A DNA stretch of 64,000 nt from Isoptericola croceus (GTDB lineage: Bacteria > Actinomycetota > Actinomycetes > Actinomycetales > Cellulomonadaceae). The notes beneath the pieces were generated by a model, which saw only the letters and a program-made list of their open reading frames with translations, made no database searches and had not been told where the DNA came from. The stretch is from positions 806,001 to 870,000 of the forward strand of contig NZ_JARLLG010000001.1 in NCBI RefSeq assembly GCF_029382255.1, given 5' to 3'. This document shows, one piece after another, positions 25,464 to 33,810 of this stretch. The position numbers were made by a program, and so were the translations under genes. Position 1 is the first letter of the stretch. Each line of letters opens with the position of its first letter.

Positions 25464-25994
25464 ATGCCTGACTACCCCCTCGGCTCGACGGCCACCCAGA
25501 CACCGGACGACATCGCGGCGGCCTGGGACCGGGAGCTCCCCGGCGTGCCGACGGTATCGATCGGCGTGATCACGCCCCTGAGGCGTGCGGCGAAGCGCCT
25601 GACCGACGACCGCCGTCGGACGCTCGCCCGGCTCGGTGTCGATGCTGCGACGCTCGACCTGCTCAGCACGCTCCGGCGCTCCGGCGCCCCCTGGACGCTC
25701 ACCACCCGCGAGATCACCGCCCAGACCCTGGTCACGGCCGGGGCGGTCTCGCAGCGCGTCGCCCGCGCCGAACGCGAGGGGCTGGTCACGCGCGCGCCGT
25801 CGGGCACCGGGCGCCGCGCTGTCGCGGTGACCCTCACGGAGACGGGGCACGCCGTCGTCGAGCGGGTCGTGCGTGACCTGCTGGAGCACGAGGAACGTTT
25901 GCTGGGCGCCCTCGACGCGGACGACCGGGCGACACTGGGCCGGCTCCTCACCGTGCTGCTGACGACGTTGCCGACGGCCGAGGAGGCGGGCTGA
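25464..25994 (+). CDS. MarR-family transcriptional regulator
   Basis: A winged-helix regulator (176 aa) with the MarR order: helix LARLGVDAATLDLLSTLRRS, recognition region TTREITAQTLVTAGAVSQRVARAEREG, then wing LVTRAPSGTGRRAVAVTLTETG. The N-terminal 50 residues are longer than in short MarRs. GAGGAG precedes the ATG at 25464. The palindrome 11 bases upstream of the start suggests that it represses itself and the divergent SDR until a small ligand binds. Confidence 0.9.
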   Translation: MPDYPLGSTATQTPDDIAAAWDRELPGVPTVSIGVITPLRRAAKRLTDDRRRTLARLGVDAATLDLLSTLRRSGAPWTLTTREITAQTLVTAGAVSQRVARAEREGLVTRAPSGTGRRAVAVTLTETGHAVVERVVRDLLEHEERLLGALDADDRATLGRLLTVLLTTLPTAEEAG

Positions 25995-26001
25995 CGATGC
26001 G

Positions 26002-26484
26002 CTACCGCGGCAGGTGCGCCTCGATCGCCTCGATGATCTCCGGGGCGTCGGGCACCGTCTTGGGGGAGTAGCGGCGGACCTCGCCACCGGGCAGCACGAG
26101 GAACTTCTCGAAGTTCCACCGGATGCGCCCCTCGTGCCCGTCCGCGTCGGGAGTCTTCGTCAGCTCCTGGTACAGCGGGTGGGCGTTCTTCCCGTTGACC
26201 TTGACCTTCGAGACCACGGGGAACGTGACCCCGTACGTGGTGGAGCAGAACTCCGCGATCTTGGCGTCCGAGGACAGCTCCTGCAGGAACTGGTTGCTGG
26301 GGAACCCGACGACGGTGAACCCCCGGTCCGCGTACTTCTGCTGCAGGGTCTCGAGGGTGTCGTACTGGGGCGTCAGGCCGCAGCGGGAGGCGACGTTGAC
26401 CACCAGCACCACGTCGTCGCGGTGCTCGGCGAGGGTCGCGGACGTGCCGTCCATGCGGTCGAAAGGGATGTCGTAGAGGCTCAT
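26002..26484 (-). CDS. Glutathione-peroxidase-family thiol peroxidase
   Basis: A 160-aa peroxidase that reduces hydroperoxides. The peroxidatic residue is Cys35 in VVNVASRCGLTPQY, a Cys codon and not selenocysteine. The catalytic partners are in VVGFPSNQF and IRWNFEKFLV, and a second Cys is in IAEFCSTTYG. Actinobacteria generally use mycothiol, so thioredoxin is the likelier reductant than glutathione (inference). Its ATG overlaps the stop of ccdA, so it is the last gene of a thiol-redox operon. Confidence 0.92.
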   Translation of the reverse strand: MSLYDIPFDRMDGTSATLAEHRDDVVLVVNVASRCGLTPQYDTLETLQQKYADRGFTVVGFPSNQFLQELSSDAKIAEFCSTTYGVTFPVVSKVKVNGKNAHPLYQELTKTPDADGHEGRIRWNFEKFLVLPGGEVRRYSPKTVPDAPEIIEAIEAHLPR

Positions 26485-27332
26485 GCGTCCATCTTCGCCT
26501 GCCGACGGCGGTGCCACCACGCTCCGGCCCCCGCGGCGCCGACCAGGATCACCAGCAGCCCGGCCCAGCCGGCGCCCTCCGCAGCCGTGGCGAGCCAGCG
26601 CTGCACCGACGCCGCGGCGTCGACCACCGGGTCGGACCCGGCGCCGGCGTGCAGCACCCGCAGCTCCCAGAACCCGTACCAGGCGACGTACAGCCCGGCG
26701 AGCAGCAGGATCGCGCCGCCGGTACGCGCCAGTGCGGGCCCGGCGCGGCGGGCCCGGCCGACGACGCCCGAGCCGGCCAGTGCGACGACGACGGCTGCGG
26801 TCCCCACGAGCAGCGCCATCCCGGCCGCGTAGGTGACGAAGAGGGCGAGCCCCTGCCACGCGGACCCGGCGCGGAAGGCCGTGACGACGACGGCGAGGAA
26901 CGGTGCGATCGTGCACGTCAGCGACGCCAGGGCGTAGGAGGCGCCGAACCCGACCACCGACCACCACCGGTCCGTGAGCGGGCGCCCGCTGCCGGTGCGC
27001 AGCAGCCGCAGCCCGGGCAGCTCCCGGCCGGCCAGCACCCAGGCGCCGCCCACCGCGAGCAGGACGCCGAGCACGAGCGTGAACGCCGGCAGCCAGCGCT
27101 GCACCGAGCTCGCCACGGGGGCGACGACGAGCCCGAACACGCCGAACACCGCCACGAAGCCGAGCGTCAGCGCGGCGGTGGAACGCAGTGCGCGCCCGAC
27201 GGCGGAGGCCCGGCCGTCGTCGGGTCGCACGAGCGTGGTCAGGTAGGCGGGCAGCAGGGCGAACCCGCACGGGTTCACCGCGGCCACGAGACCGGCGCCG
27301 AGGGCGAGGGCGAGAGCGGCGGGGTCGAGCAC
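26481..27332 (-). CDS. ccdA: CcdA/DsbD-type transmembrane thiol transporter
   Basis: A membrane protein of 283 aa with six or seven hydrophobic segments that carries electrons from cytosolic thioredoxin to extracytoplasmic thiol proteins. The redox pair is probably the Cys in AAVNPCGFALLPAYL (helix 1) and the one in ALASLTCTIAPFLAVV. It starts with GTG one base after the lipoprotein stop and overlaps the peroxidase start (ATGA). The natural partner is the TlpA-like lipoprotein upstream. Confidence 0.88.
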   Translation of the reverse strand: MLDPAALALALGAGLVAAVNPCGFALLPAYLTTLVRPDDGRASAVGRALRSTAALTLGFVAVFGVFGLVVAPVASSVQRWLPAFTLVLGVLLAVGGAWVLAGRELPGLRLLRTGSGRPLTDRWWSVVGFGASYALASLTCTIAPFLAVVVTAFRAGSAWQGLALFVTYAAGMALLVGTAAVVVALAGSGVVGRARRAGPALARTGGAILLLAGLYVAWYGFWELRVLHAGAGSDPVVDAAASVQRWLATAAEGAGWAGLLVILVGAAGAGAWWHRRRQAKMDA

Positions 27333-27333
27333 G

Positions 27334-27939
27334 TCAGCTCGCGAGGTCGGCGACGAGCGACTCGAGCTCCGTCTCCGGCACGGTCCCCTCCGCGACGATC
27401 TCGCCGTCCGCGTCGAGCACCACGAACGTCGACTGCTGCGTCATGCCGAAGTGCTGCCAGACCTCCCCGGCGTCGTCCACGAGGTGGGTGACGTGCGGGA
27501 TGTTCTTCTCGGCCATGTCGCTGATCGCCTCGGCGTCGTCGAGGCCGCCGACCCCGACGACCGCGACGTCGCCGCCGTAGGTCTCGGCGAGACCCGTCAC
27601 CGTGGGGATCTGCATGATGCACGTCGGGCACCACGGCGCCCAGAACCACAGCACCGCCGGTGAACCGGCCAGCGTGGCGCCCTCGAACGTCCCGCCGTCC
27701 AGCGTGGTCGCGGAGAACTCGTAGACCGCGGGGACCATCTCGTCGGCCATGTCCTCGTCGGCCGGCTCGTCGGTCATGTCGTCGGTCATGTCCTGATCAG
27801 CCATGGAGTCGTCGGTCATCTCGCCCGCGGTCTCGGCTCCGTCGCCGGCGGGCGGCGTGTCCTCGGCGGCGCACCCGGCGAGCGTGAGGGTGGCGGCCGC
27901 GGCGAGGGCGAGGGCTGTGCGGTGCAGTCGGCGGTTCAT
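27334..27939 (-). CDS. TlpA-like thioredoxin-fold lipoprotein
   Basis: An exported lipoprotein (201 aa) with lipobox LAGC at residues 20-23. A Met/Asp/Glu-rich segment (about 40-69, with repeats like MTDDM and DEDMADEM) separates the membrane anchor from a thioredoxin domain whose active site is WAPWCPTC (Cys104 and Cys107). Family members reduce or oxidise disulfides outside the membrane, for example in cytochrome c maturation. It is the first gene of the run into ccdA and the peroxidase. Confidence 0.9.
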   Translation of the reverse strand: MNRRLHRTALALAAAATLTLAGCAAEDTPPAGDGAETAGEMTDDSMADQDMTDDMTDEPADEDMADEMVPAVYEFSATTLDGGTFEGATLAGSPAVLWFWAPWCPTCIMQIPTVTGLAETYGGDVAVVGVGGLDDAEAISDMAEKNIPHVTHLVDDAGEVWQHFGMTQQSTFVVLDADGEIVAEGTVPETELESLVADLAS

Positions 27940-27987
27940 GACAACCAGTCTCGTCCTGTGACGGGGCGAAGGGGAGCCCCGGACGCC

Positions 27988-28015
27988 TTACGGGGTCGTG
28001 ACGCCGCGCGAGAAT
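27988..28015 (+). promoter_or_regulatory. Candidate leaderless promoter of the pseudouridine synthase
   Basis: TTACGG (27988-27993) and GAGAAT (28010-28015) are 16 bases apart, and GAGAAT lies 6 bases before the ATG at 28022. No ribosome-binding site is present. Confidence 0.4.
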
Positions 28016-28021
28016 GGCCGT

Positions 28022-29071
28022 ATGTCCCGCGTGCCACCACCCCGTCCGGCCTCCCCGCCGCCGCGACGAGGCCCCCGCAAGCACGTCCCCCCGCTGCCGG
28101 TCCGGGACGGCCTCAACCCGACCCGTCTGGTGCTTCCGCACGACGCCGCCACGGTGGCACAGCACCGGACGGCGCTCGACTACCTGCTGACCCGGTTCGC
28201 GGACGACGCGACCCGCCTGCGGCAGAAGGTCGCCGCCGGTGAGGTGGTCACCGGTGACGGCACGCCGGTCACCGCGACCACGCCGTACGAACCGCGTGGG
28301 TTCCTCTACCTGTACCGCGACCCACCGCCGGACGAACCCCCCGTGCCGGCGCTGGACCACGTCGAGGTGCTGCACCGCGACGAGGACCTGCTCGTGGTGG
28401 ACAAGCCGCACCTCGTGGCGACCATGCCGCGCGGACGCTGGGTCACCCGGGCGCTGCTCACCCACCTGCGCCGCACCCTGGACCTGCCGGACCTCGTGCC
28501 GGCGCACCGGCTCGACCGGCCCACGGCGGGTGTGCTGGTGCTGACCGTGCGCCCCGAGGTCCGCGGCGCCTACCAGCTCGTCTTCCAGGAGCGGCGGGTG
28601 CGCAAGGTGTACGAGGCGGTCGCGCCGTTGCCGCGGACGCCCGACGGTGGGTCCGACGGCGAAGCCGCCACCTTCCCGCGGACGGTGCGGTCGCGCATCG
28701 TCAAGCGTCGCGGGGTGGTCCGCGCCGAGGAGGTGCCGGGCGAGCCGAACGCCGAGTCGTGGATCGACCTGGTCGGTCGTGACGAGGACCGTGGCCTGGG
28801 GCTGTACCGGCTCGAGCCGCACACCGGCAAGACGCACCAGCTGCGGTTGCACATGGACTCGCTCGGGCTGCCCATCCTGCACGACCCGTTCTGGCCGGAG
28901 CTGCGGGCGGACGCGCCCGACGACGCCGGGCGCCCGCTGCAGCTCCTCGCCCGGTCGCTCGCGTTCGACGACCCACGCACGGGCGAGCCGCGACTTTTCA
29001 CCTCCCGGCGTTCGCTCGCCGAGTGGGCGGGCCGGCCGGGTCCGGCGCGGGAGCAGGGCCCGGCGGAGTGA
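28022..29071 (+). CDS. RluA-family pseudouridine synthase
   Basis: A 349-aa RNA pseudouridine synthase. The catalytic Asp is in LVPAHRLDRPTAGVLVL. The strand VLHRDEDLLVVDKPHLV precedes it, and the C-terminal GLYRLEPHTGKTHQLRLHM is the RluA signature. About 65 residues at the N-terminus are basic and Pro-rich. The target (23S rRNA or tRNA) cannot be told from sequence alone. I chose ATG 28022; a start at 27998 is possible. Confidence 0.9.
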   Translation: MSRVPPPRPASPPPRRGPRKHVPPLPVRDGLNPTRLVLPHDAATVAQHRTALDYLLTRFADDATRLRQKVAAGEVVTGDGTPVTATTPYEPRGFLYLYRDPPPDEPPVPALDHVEVLHRDEDLLVVDKPHLVATMPRGRWVTRALLTHLRRTLDLPDLVPAHRLDRPTAGVLVLTVRPEVRGAYQLVFQERRVRKVYEAVAPLPRTPDGGSDGEAATFPRTVRSRIVKRRGVVRAEEVPGEPNAESWIDLVGRDEDRGLGLYRLEPHTGKTHQLRLHMDSLGLPILHDPFWPELRADAPDDAGRPLQLLARSLAFDDPRTGEPRLFTSRRSLAEWAGRPGPAREQGPAE

Positions 29072-29077
29072 GAGAAT
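29072..29077 (+). promoter_or_regulatory. Candidate -10 (GAGAAT) for a leaderless alr mRNA
   Basis: GAGAAT lies 7 bases before the GTG at 29085 and just after the pseudouridine synthase stop. No -35 was recognised. Confidence 0.35.
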
Positions 29078-29084
29078 CGCCGTC

Positions 29085-30308
29085 GTGACCTTCCCAGCCT
29101 TCGACGGCGGCACTCCGGCCCGGGCGGTCGTCGACCTCGACGCGATCAGCGACAACGTCCGCGCCCTGCGCGAGCGGGCGCCGTCGTCGGACCTCATGGC
29201 GGTCGTCAAGGCCGACGGGTATGGGCACGGGATGCTGCCGGCGGCGCGGGCGGCGCTCGCGGGCGGGGCGACGTGGCTCGGGGCGGCCACCGCGGCGGAG
29301 GCGCTGGGTCTGCGCGCGGGCCTCGCAGGAGCCGACGTGCGCGTGCTGGTCTGGCTGCTCACCCCGGGCGCACCGTTCGCGGACCTGGTGCGTGCGGACG
29401 TCGACGTCACGGTGGCGGCTCCCTGGGCGCTCGACGAGGTGGCCGCCGGGGCGCGGGCGGCCGGTCGGACCGCCCGGGTGCACGTCAAGGTGGACACCGG
29501 GCTGTCCCGCGGGGGCGTGGCCGCCGGGGACCTGCCGGACGTGGCGCGGCGTGCGGCGGCGCTGGAGGCCTCGGGCGAGCTGCGCGTCGTGGGGGTGTTC
29601 TCGCACCTGGCGTGCGCGGACGAGCCGGGACACCCGTCGATCGCGCGGCAGGCGGCGGCGTTCACCGCGGCGCTGGAGGTGACGGCGGCGGCCGGCCTGC
29701 GCCCCGAGGTCCGTCACCTGGCGAACTCGGCGGCGACGCTCACGCTCCCCGAGCTGCATCTCGACCTCGTGCGTCCCGGGATCTCCGTGTACGGGCTGGC
29801 TCCCGGGCCTCTGCTGGGCGCGCCCGGCGACCACGGGCTGCGCCCGGCCATGACCTTCCAGTCCCGGCTGGCGAACGTCAAGCAGGTGGCGGCCGGTGAG
29901 GGCGTCTCCTACGGCCACCTGTACACCACGTCGCAGGACACCACCGTCGGGCTCGTGCCGGTGGGCTATGCCGACGGCGTGCCGCGCCACGCCTCGGGCG
30001 GGTCGGCAGGGCCGGGCGGGCCGGTCGCCGTCGGTGCGGGCTCCGCCGGGTCCGCCGGGCGCGTGCTGCGGGTGGCAGGGCGGGTGTGCATGGACCAGCT
30101 CGTGCTCGACCTGGGGCCGGGCGCCGGCGAGCGCGCCGGGGACGTGGTGACCCTGTTCGGTTCCTCCGACGGGGTGGCGCACGGTGCGGCGATCCCGAAC
30201 GCGCAGGACTGGGCCGACGCCGCGGGCACCATCAGCTACGAGATCGTCACCCGCCTCGGTGCGCGCGTCCCGAGGGTCTACGTGTCAGAAGGAAAGGTGC
30301 AGCAGTGA
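29085..30308 (+). CDS. alr: Alanine racemase
   Basis: Alr (407 aa) makes D-alanine for peptidoglycan using PLP. The cofactor lysine is Lys42 in LMAVVKADGYGHGML. HVKVDTGLSRGGV and HLANSAATLTLPELHLDLVRPGI are family blocks, and VPVGYADGVPRH carries the second catalytic region. A Gly/Ala-rich insert (GGSAGPGGPVAVGAGSAG) is unusual but close to the conserved CMDQLVLDLG. The GTG at 29085 is chosen. Its stop overlaps tsaE (GTGA), the common alr-tsaE-tsaB-rimI order. Confidence 0.95.
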   Translation: MTFPAFDGGTPARAVVDLDAISDNVRALRERAPSSDLMAVVKADGYGHGMLPAARAALAGGATWLGAATAAEALGLRAGLAGADVRVLVWLLTPGAPFADLVRADVDVTVAAPWALDEVAAGARAAGRTARVHVKVDTGLSRGGVAAGDLPDVARRAAALEASGELRVVGVFSHLACADEPGHPSIARQAAAFTAALEVTAAAGLRPEVRHLANSAATLTLPELHLDLVRPGISVYGLAPGPLLGAPGDHGLRPAMTFQSRLANVKQVAAGEGVSYGHLYTTSQDTTVGLVPVGYADGVPRHASGGSAGPGGPVAVGAGSAGSAGRVLRVAGRVCMDQLVLDLGPGAGERAGDVVTLFGSSDGVAHGAAIPNAQDWADAAGTISYEIVTRLGARVPRVYVSEGKVQQ

Positions 30309-30850
30309 GCGACGCCGTCGTGCAGACCGAGACCGACCTGCCGGACGCCGAGTCCACCCGGGCGTTGGGTGCGGCGCTGGCGGGGATACTGCGTGCCGGG
30401 GACCTGGTGATCCTCACCGGTGACCTCGGTGCCGGGAAGACCACCCTGACCCAGGGGCTCGGTGCGGCGCTGGGCGTCCGCGGCCAGGTGGCGTCCCCGA
30501 CGTTCATCGTGGCGCGCGAGCACCCGCCGCTGCCGGGCTCGACGCGTCCCGACGGTGCTCCGGGACCCGCGCTGGTGCACGTGGACGCCTACCGGCTCGG
30601 GGACCTGTCCGAGCTCGACGCGCTCGACCTGGACTCGTCGCTGGAGGAGTCGGTGACCGTCGTCGAGTGGGGCCGCGGGCTGGCCGAGGCGCTCACCGAC
30701 GAGCGGCTCGAGATCGACCTGGTCCGCCCCCGTGGCGGTGTGGGTGACGACCTCGGCGAGTCCGACCCGGAGGCCGGCACCCGGCACGCGGTGATCCGAG
30801 GGGTCGGCGCCCGGTGGGCGGACGTCGACCTGGCGGCCCTGGTCCGCTGA
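30305..30850 (+). CDS. tsaE: tRNA t6A biosynthesis ATPase TsaE
   Basis: TsaE (181 aa) is the ATPase that supports TsaB-TsaD in making N6-threonylcarbamoyladenosine at tRNA position 37. The Walker A motif is LTGDLGAGKTTLTQGL (about 38-53), then ASPTFIVAREH, HVDAYRLGDLSELDALDLD and VVEWGRG. An insert of about 12 residues (PLPGSTRPDGAPG) precedes the HVDAYR block. Coupled to alr by GTGA overlap. Confidence 0.94.
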   Translation: MSDAVVQTETDLPDAESTRALGAALAGILRAGDLVILTGDLGAGKTTLTQGLGAALGVRGQVASPTFIVAREHPPLPGSTRPDGAPGPALVHVDAYRLGDLSELDALDLDSSLEESVTVVEWGRGLAEALTDERLEIDLVRPRGGVGDDLGESDPEAGTRHAVIRGVGARWADVDLAALVR

Positions 30851-30874
30851 CGACCGCGGTTCTCGCCGTAGGCT
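30846..30874 (+). promoter_or_regulatory. Leaderless-type promoter of tsaB
   Basis: CTGACG (30846-30851) and TAGGCT (30869-30874) are 17 bases apart. The -10 ends 6 bases before the GTG at 30881, so transcription probably starts at the start codon. Confidence 0.5.
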
Positions 30875-30880
30875 GGGGCC

Positions 30881-31624
30881 GTGGCAGTTCTCGCTCTCGA
30901 CACCTCCGCGGCCGTGGCCGTCGCACTTGTGGACGACGACGGCAGGCGGCTCGCCGTACGCATGTCCGCCGAGCGCCGTCGGCACGCTGAGTCGCTCGCA
31001 CCCCTGATCGCCGAGGTCCTGGCCGAGGCCGGGCTGGAGCGTACCGACCTGACCGCCGTCGTCGGTGGCACCGGGCCGGCGCCCTTCACCGGGTTGCGCG
31101 TCGGTCTGGTGACGGCGCGCACGCTGGCCCTCAGCCTCGGTATCGACGTGCTCGGCGTGCCCAGCATCGAGGCGTTGGCCGTGCAGGCCGTGGCCGACCT
31201 CGGCCTGCAGCCCGGGGACGAGGTCCTCGCCGCGACCGACGCCCGCCGCAAGGAGGTCTACTGGGCCCGCTACCGCGTCGTCGCGCACGAGGGCCCGCAC
31301 GGTGTGCCCGTGGTCGAGACGGTCGACGGTCCGGCGGTGGGGCGCGCCGCGGACGTGGCGGCGACCCGACTGGGACCGCCGCCGGAGGGCTCCGGCGGAC
31401 GCCTCGCCGTCGTCGGCGAGGGAGCGGCGCTCTACCCGGACGACCTGCCCTCCGACGACGACGCCCCGCTGGTCCCGGACGCGACCGTCCTGGCGCGGGT
31501 CGCCCTGGCCCGCCGGGCCGCCGGTGCGGACCTGCCGACCGAGCCGCTGTACCTGCGTCGCCCCGACGTGCAGGAGCCGGCCGGGGCGAAGCGGGCACTG
31601 CCTGCAGCGGGCGGTGCGGTATGA
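30881..31624 (+). CDS. tsaB: tRNA t6A biosynthesis protein TsaB
   Basis: TsaB (247 aa) is the inactive ASKHA-fold partner of TsaD. It begins MAVLALDTSAAVAVALVDDDG and has the family block VVGGTGPAPFTGLRVGLVTARTLAL, then EVLAATDARRKEVYWARYR. It lacks the metal-binding His pair of TsaD, as expected. Its stop overlaps the rimI ATG (ATGA). Confidence 0.93.
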   Translation: MAVLALDTSAAVAVALVDDDGRRLAVRMSAERRRHAESLAPLIAEVLAEAGLERTDLTAVVGGTGPAPFTGLRVGLVTARTLALSLGIDVLGVPSIEALAVQAVADLGLQPGDEVLAATDARRKEVYWARYRVVAHEGPHGVPVVETVDGPAVGRAADVAATRLGPPPEGSGGRLAVVGEGAALYPDDLPSDDDAPLVPDATVLARVALARRAAGADLPTEPLYLRRPDVQEPAGAKRALPAAGGAV

Positions 31625-32151
31625 CCGTCGACCCGCTGGAGGTGCGGCTGCGCCCGCTGGACAGCGCGGACTTCGACCGCGTGCTGGAGCTGGAGCACGA
31701 GCTGTTCGGCGCCGGCGCGTGGACGTACGGGATGCTCGCTGACGAGCTCGCCGGGCTCGGCCGGTGGTACGTCGTGGCCGAGCCGGCGGACGCCGCCGAG
31801 CGGTACGGCGTCGGTCGGCGCCCGGTGATCGGGTACGCGGGACTGTGGTTCGACGGCGAGGTAGCCCAGGTGATGACGCTCGGGACCGCGCGCGGGTACC
31901 AGGGCCGCGGCGTCGGGAAGGTGCTGCTGCAGGCCCTCGTCGACCGGTCGCGCACGTTGCGTGCTCGGGCGCTGTTCCTCGAGGTCGCCGTGGACAACGC
32001 TCCGGCGATCGCCCTGTACGAGAAGTTCGGGTTCGAGCGTCTCGGGGTGCGCAAGCGCTACTACCAGCCCGAGGACAAGGACGCTTACACGATGCGGATG
32101 GACCTGGCCGCGCCGGCGGCGGGGACGTCGGCGCCCGGGGACGCCGCGTGA
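31621..32151 (+). CDS. rimI: Ribosomal-protein-alanine N-acetyltransferase RimI-like
   Basis: A GNAT enzyme (176 aa). The acetyl-CoA loop is VMTLGTARGYQGRGVGKVLLQALV, and ALFLEVAVDNAPAIALYEKFGF is the RimI C-terminal block. RimI acetylates the N-terminus of S18 in Escherichia coli; actinobacterial forms acetylate several N-termini. A Pro/Ala-rich tail ends the protein. It lies in the tsaE-tsaB-rimI run, but tsaD, normally next, is 14 kb away. Confidence 0.9.
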   Translation: MTVDPLEVRLRPLDSADFDRVLELEHELFGAGAWTYGMLADELAGLGRWYVVAEPADAAERYGVGRRPVIGYAGLWFDGEVAQVMTLGTARGYQGRGVGKVLLQALVDRSRTLRARALFLEVAVDNAPAIALYEKFGFERLGVRKRYYQPEDKDAYTMRMDLAAPAAGTSAPGDAA

Positions 32152-33023
32152 GCGCGGCGCCCGCGTCGGCCCGCCACGAGGTGCTGGTCGACGTCGCGAC
32201 GCTGGCGGCGGACCTGCAGCTCGGTGGCCTGGAGGATCCTGCCGGGGGCGCGCCGGTGCTGCTCGACGTGCGCTGGGAGCTCGGTCGGAGCGACGGGCGT
32301 GAGCAGTACGAGGCGGGCCACCTGCCGGGTGCGGTGTTCGTCGATCTGGAGGCCGGTCTGGCGGCGACGCCGTCTGCCGCCGAGGGGCGGCACCCGCTGC
32401 CGTCGGCGATGGCCTTCCAGTCCGCGGCCCGAGGCTGGGGGATCCGGACGAACTCGCGGGTGGTCGTGTACGACGCCGTGGGCGGTACGTCCGCCGCGCG
32501 CGCCTGGTGGCTGCTGCGCTGGTTCGGCCATCCGCACGTGCACATCCTCGACGGCGGGCTGGCGGCCTGGGTCCGGGCGGGGCACCCGCTCGAGGCGGGC
32601 GACGTCGAGCAGGGGCGGGGTGACGTCGTCGCGCACCCGGGCGGGATGCCCGTGCTGGACATCGACGAGGCCGCGGACCTCGCCAGGCACGGTGTGCTGC
32701 TCGACGCCCGTGCGGCCGAGCGCTACCGCGGGGAGGTCGAGCCCGTGGACCCGCAGGCCGGGCACGTCCCCGGCGCGGTCTCGGCCCCGACCGTCGACAA
32801 CCTGGCCGACGACGGGACCTTCCGGCCGGCCGACGAGCTGGCGGAGCGCTTCGCCGGGCTCGGGGTGACGGAAGGTCGGCCGGTGGGCGTCTACTGCGGT
32901 TCCGGGGTGACGGCGGCGCACGAGGTGGCGGCGCTGGCCTCGATCGGCGTCACGGCGGCCCTGTATCCCGGCTCGTGGTCCCAGTGGTCGAACGACCCGG
33001 GCCGCCCGGTCGCGACCGCCTGA
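32148..33023 (+). CDS. sseA: Rhodanese-type sulfurtransferase
   Basis: A two-domain sulfurtransferase (291 aa) of the thiosulfate/3-mercaptopyruvate type. The catalytic Cys250 is in VGVYCGSGVTAAHEV, where the loop CGSGVT favours mercaptopyruvate as donor. The N-terminal rhodanese domain has VLLDVRWELG, EAGHLPGAVFVDLE and VVVYDAVGGTSAARAWWLLRW without the Cys. The GTG overlaps the rimI stop (GTGA). A large hairpin follows. Confidence 0.9.
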   Translation: MSAAPASARHEVLVDVATLAADLQLGGLEDPAGGAPVLLDVRWELGRSDGREQYEAGHLPGAVFVDLEAGLAATPSAAEGRHPLPSAMAFQSAARGWGIRTNSRVVVYDAVGGTSAARAWWLLRWFGHPHVHILDGGLAAWVRAGHPLEAGDVEQGRGDVVAHPGGMPVLDIDEAADLARHGVLLDARAAERYRGEVEPVDPQAGHVPGAVSAPTVDNLADDGTFRPADELAERFAGLGVTEGRPVGVYCGSGVTAAHEVAALASIGVTAALYPGSWSQWSNDPGRPVATA

Positions 33024-33033
33024 CCCACCGAGT

Positions 33034-33110
33034 GTGTTGTGGGCGCGATTTCTGGCCCGTTATGTCCCATTTTGGCGAGATAACGGGCCCAGAAATCGCG
33101 CCCACAACAC
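33034..33110. terminator. Bidirectional stem-loop between sseA and the nitroreductase
   Basis: The arm 33034-33063 (GTGTTGTGGG to CCCGTTAT) is repeated inverted at 33080-33110 with a single bulged C, giving about 30 base pairs around a 16-base loop. The flanking genes converge. The arms are notably AT-richer than the surroundings. Confidence 0.75.
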
Positions 33111-33115
33111 TGGGG

Positions 33116-33736
33116 TCAGAGGGTCTCGGTGACCTGTTGGAAAGGCAGCCGCGGGTTGCGGGGGTGCGGGGAGCCCTCGCCGTCGGCGACGCCCACGTTG
33201 ATCACCATGAAGGACTTCCACCCCGAGTCCGCGAAGAACTCGTTGTCCACGCCGTCGAAGTCCATGCCGTTCATCGGGCCGGCGGCCAGCCCCACGGAGC
33301 GCAGCGCCACGACGAGGTACCCGGCCTGGAGAAGGGCGTTGGTGCGGGCCATCTGCTCGCGGGTCTCCGTCGCGGGGGCGAGCTGCTCACGGATACCCGG
33401 GTAGACCGGGAAGAGCTCGTCCAGGTGCTCGTGGAAGGCCGGGTCGGCGGCGAGCACGAGGGAGACGGGCGCCGCCTCGACCTTCGCCTTGTTGCCGCCG
33501 CCCATGTGCTCGATCAGCCGGTGCCTGGCCTCGCCGGAGCGGACGACCAGCAGGCGCAGCGGCACCGTGTTCATCGCCGTGGGGCCGAGCTTGGCCAGGT
33601 CCCATGCCGCCTCGAGCCAGGCGTCGGTGACCTCGGCGTCGGACCACTGGGACGTCGTGCGGGCGTGGCGGAAGATGCGGTCTGCCGCGTCCTCACCGAT
33701 CGCGAGGTGTGCGGACTCCATCAGGGTGTCGGTCAT
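33116..33736 (-). CDS. Nitroreductase-family protein, RutE-like
   Basis: A nitroreductase-fold flavoprotein (206 aa). The pattern DRIFRHARTTSQWSDAEVTD, PTAMNTVPLRLLVVRSGEAR and VGLAAGPMNGMDFDGVDNEF with FMVINVGVADG resembles the RutE/HadB malonic-semialdehyde reductase branch. RutE acts in pyrimidine nitrogen release in Escherichia coli. No other rut gene is present, so the link to nitrogen supply is inference. ATG 33736 is chosen over 33796. Confidence 0.82.
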   Translation of the reverse strand: MTDTLMESAHLAIGEDAADRIFRHARTTSQWSDAEVTDAWLEAAWDLAKLGPTAMNTVPLRLLVVRSGEARHRLIEHMGGGNKAKVEAAPVSLVLAADPAFHEHLDELFPVYPGIREQLAPATETREQMARTNALLQAGYLVVALRSVGLAAGPMNGMDFDGVDNEFFADSGWKSFMVINVGVADGEGSPHPRNPRLPFQQVTETL

Positions 33737-33810
33737 GCCCTGCGCAACATGTCGATCCGTTCGGATGATTCCGGGCGGAGCCGTGACGTGGGACACGTCC
33801 GCGGACGGCC

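Noticed and set aside
26002-26484. Selenocysteine in the glutathione peroxidase
   Set aside because: The active-site codon is a Cys codon, with no in-frame TGA and no SECIS-like need.
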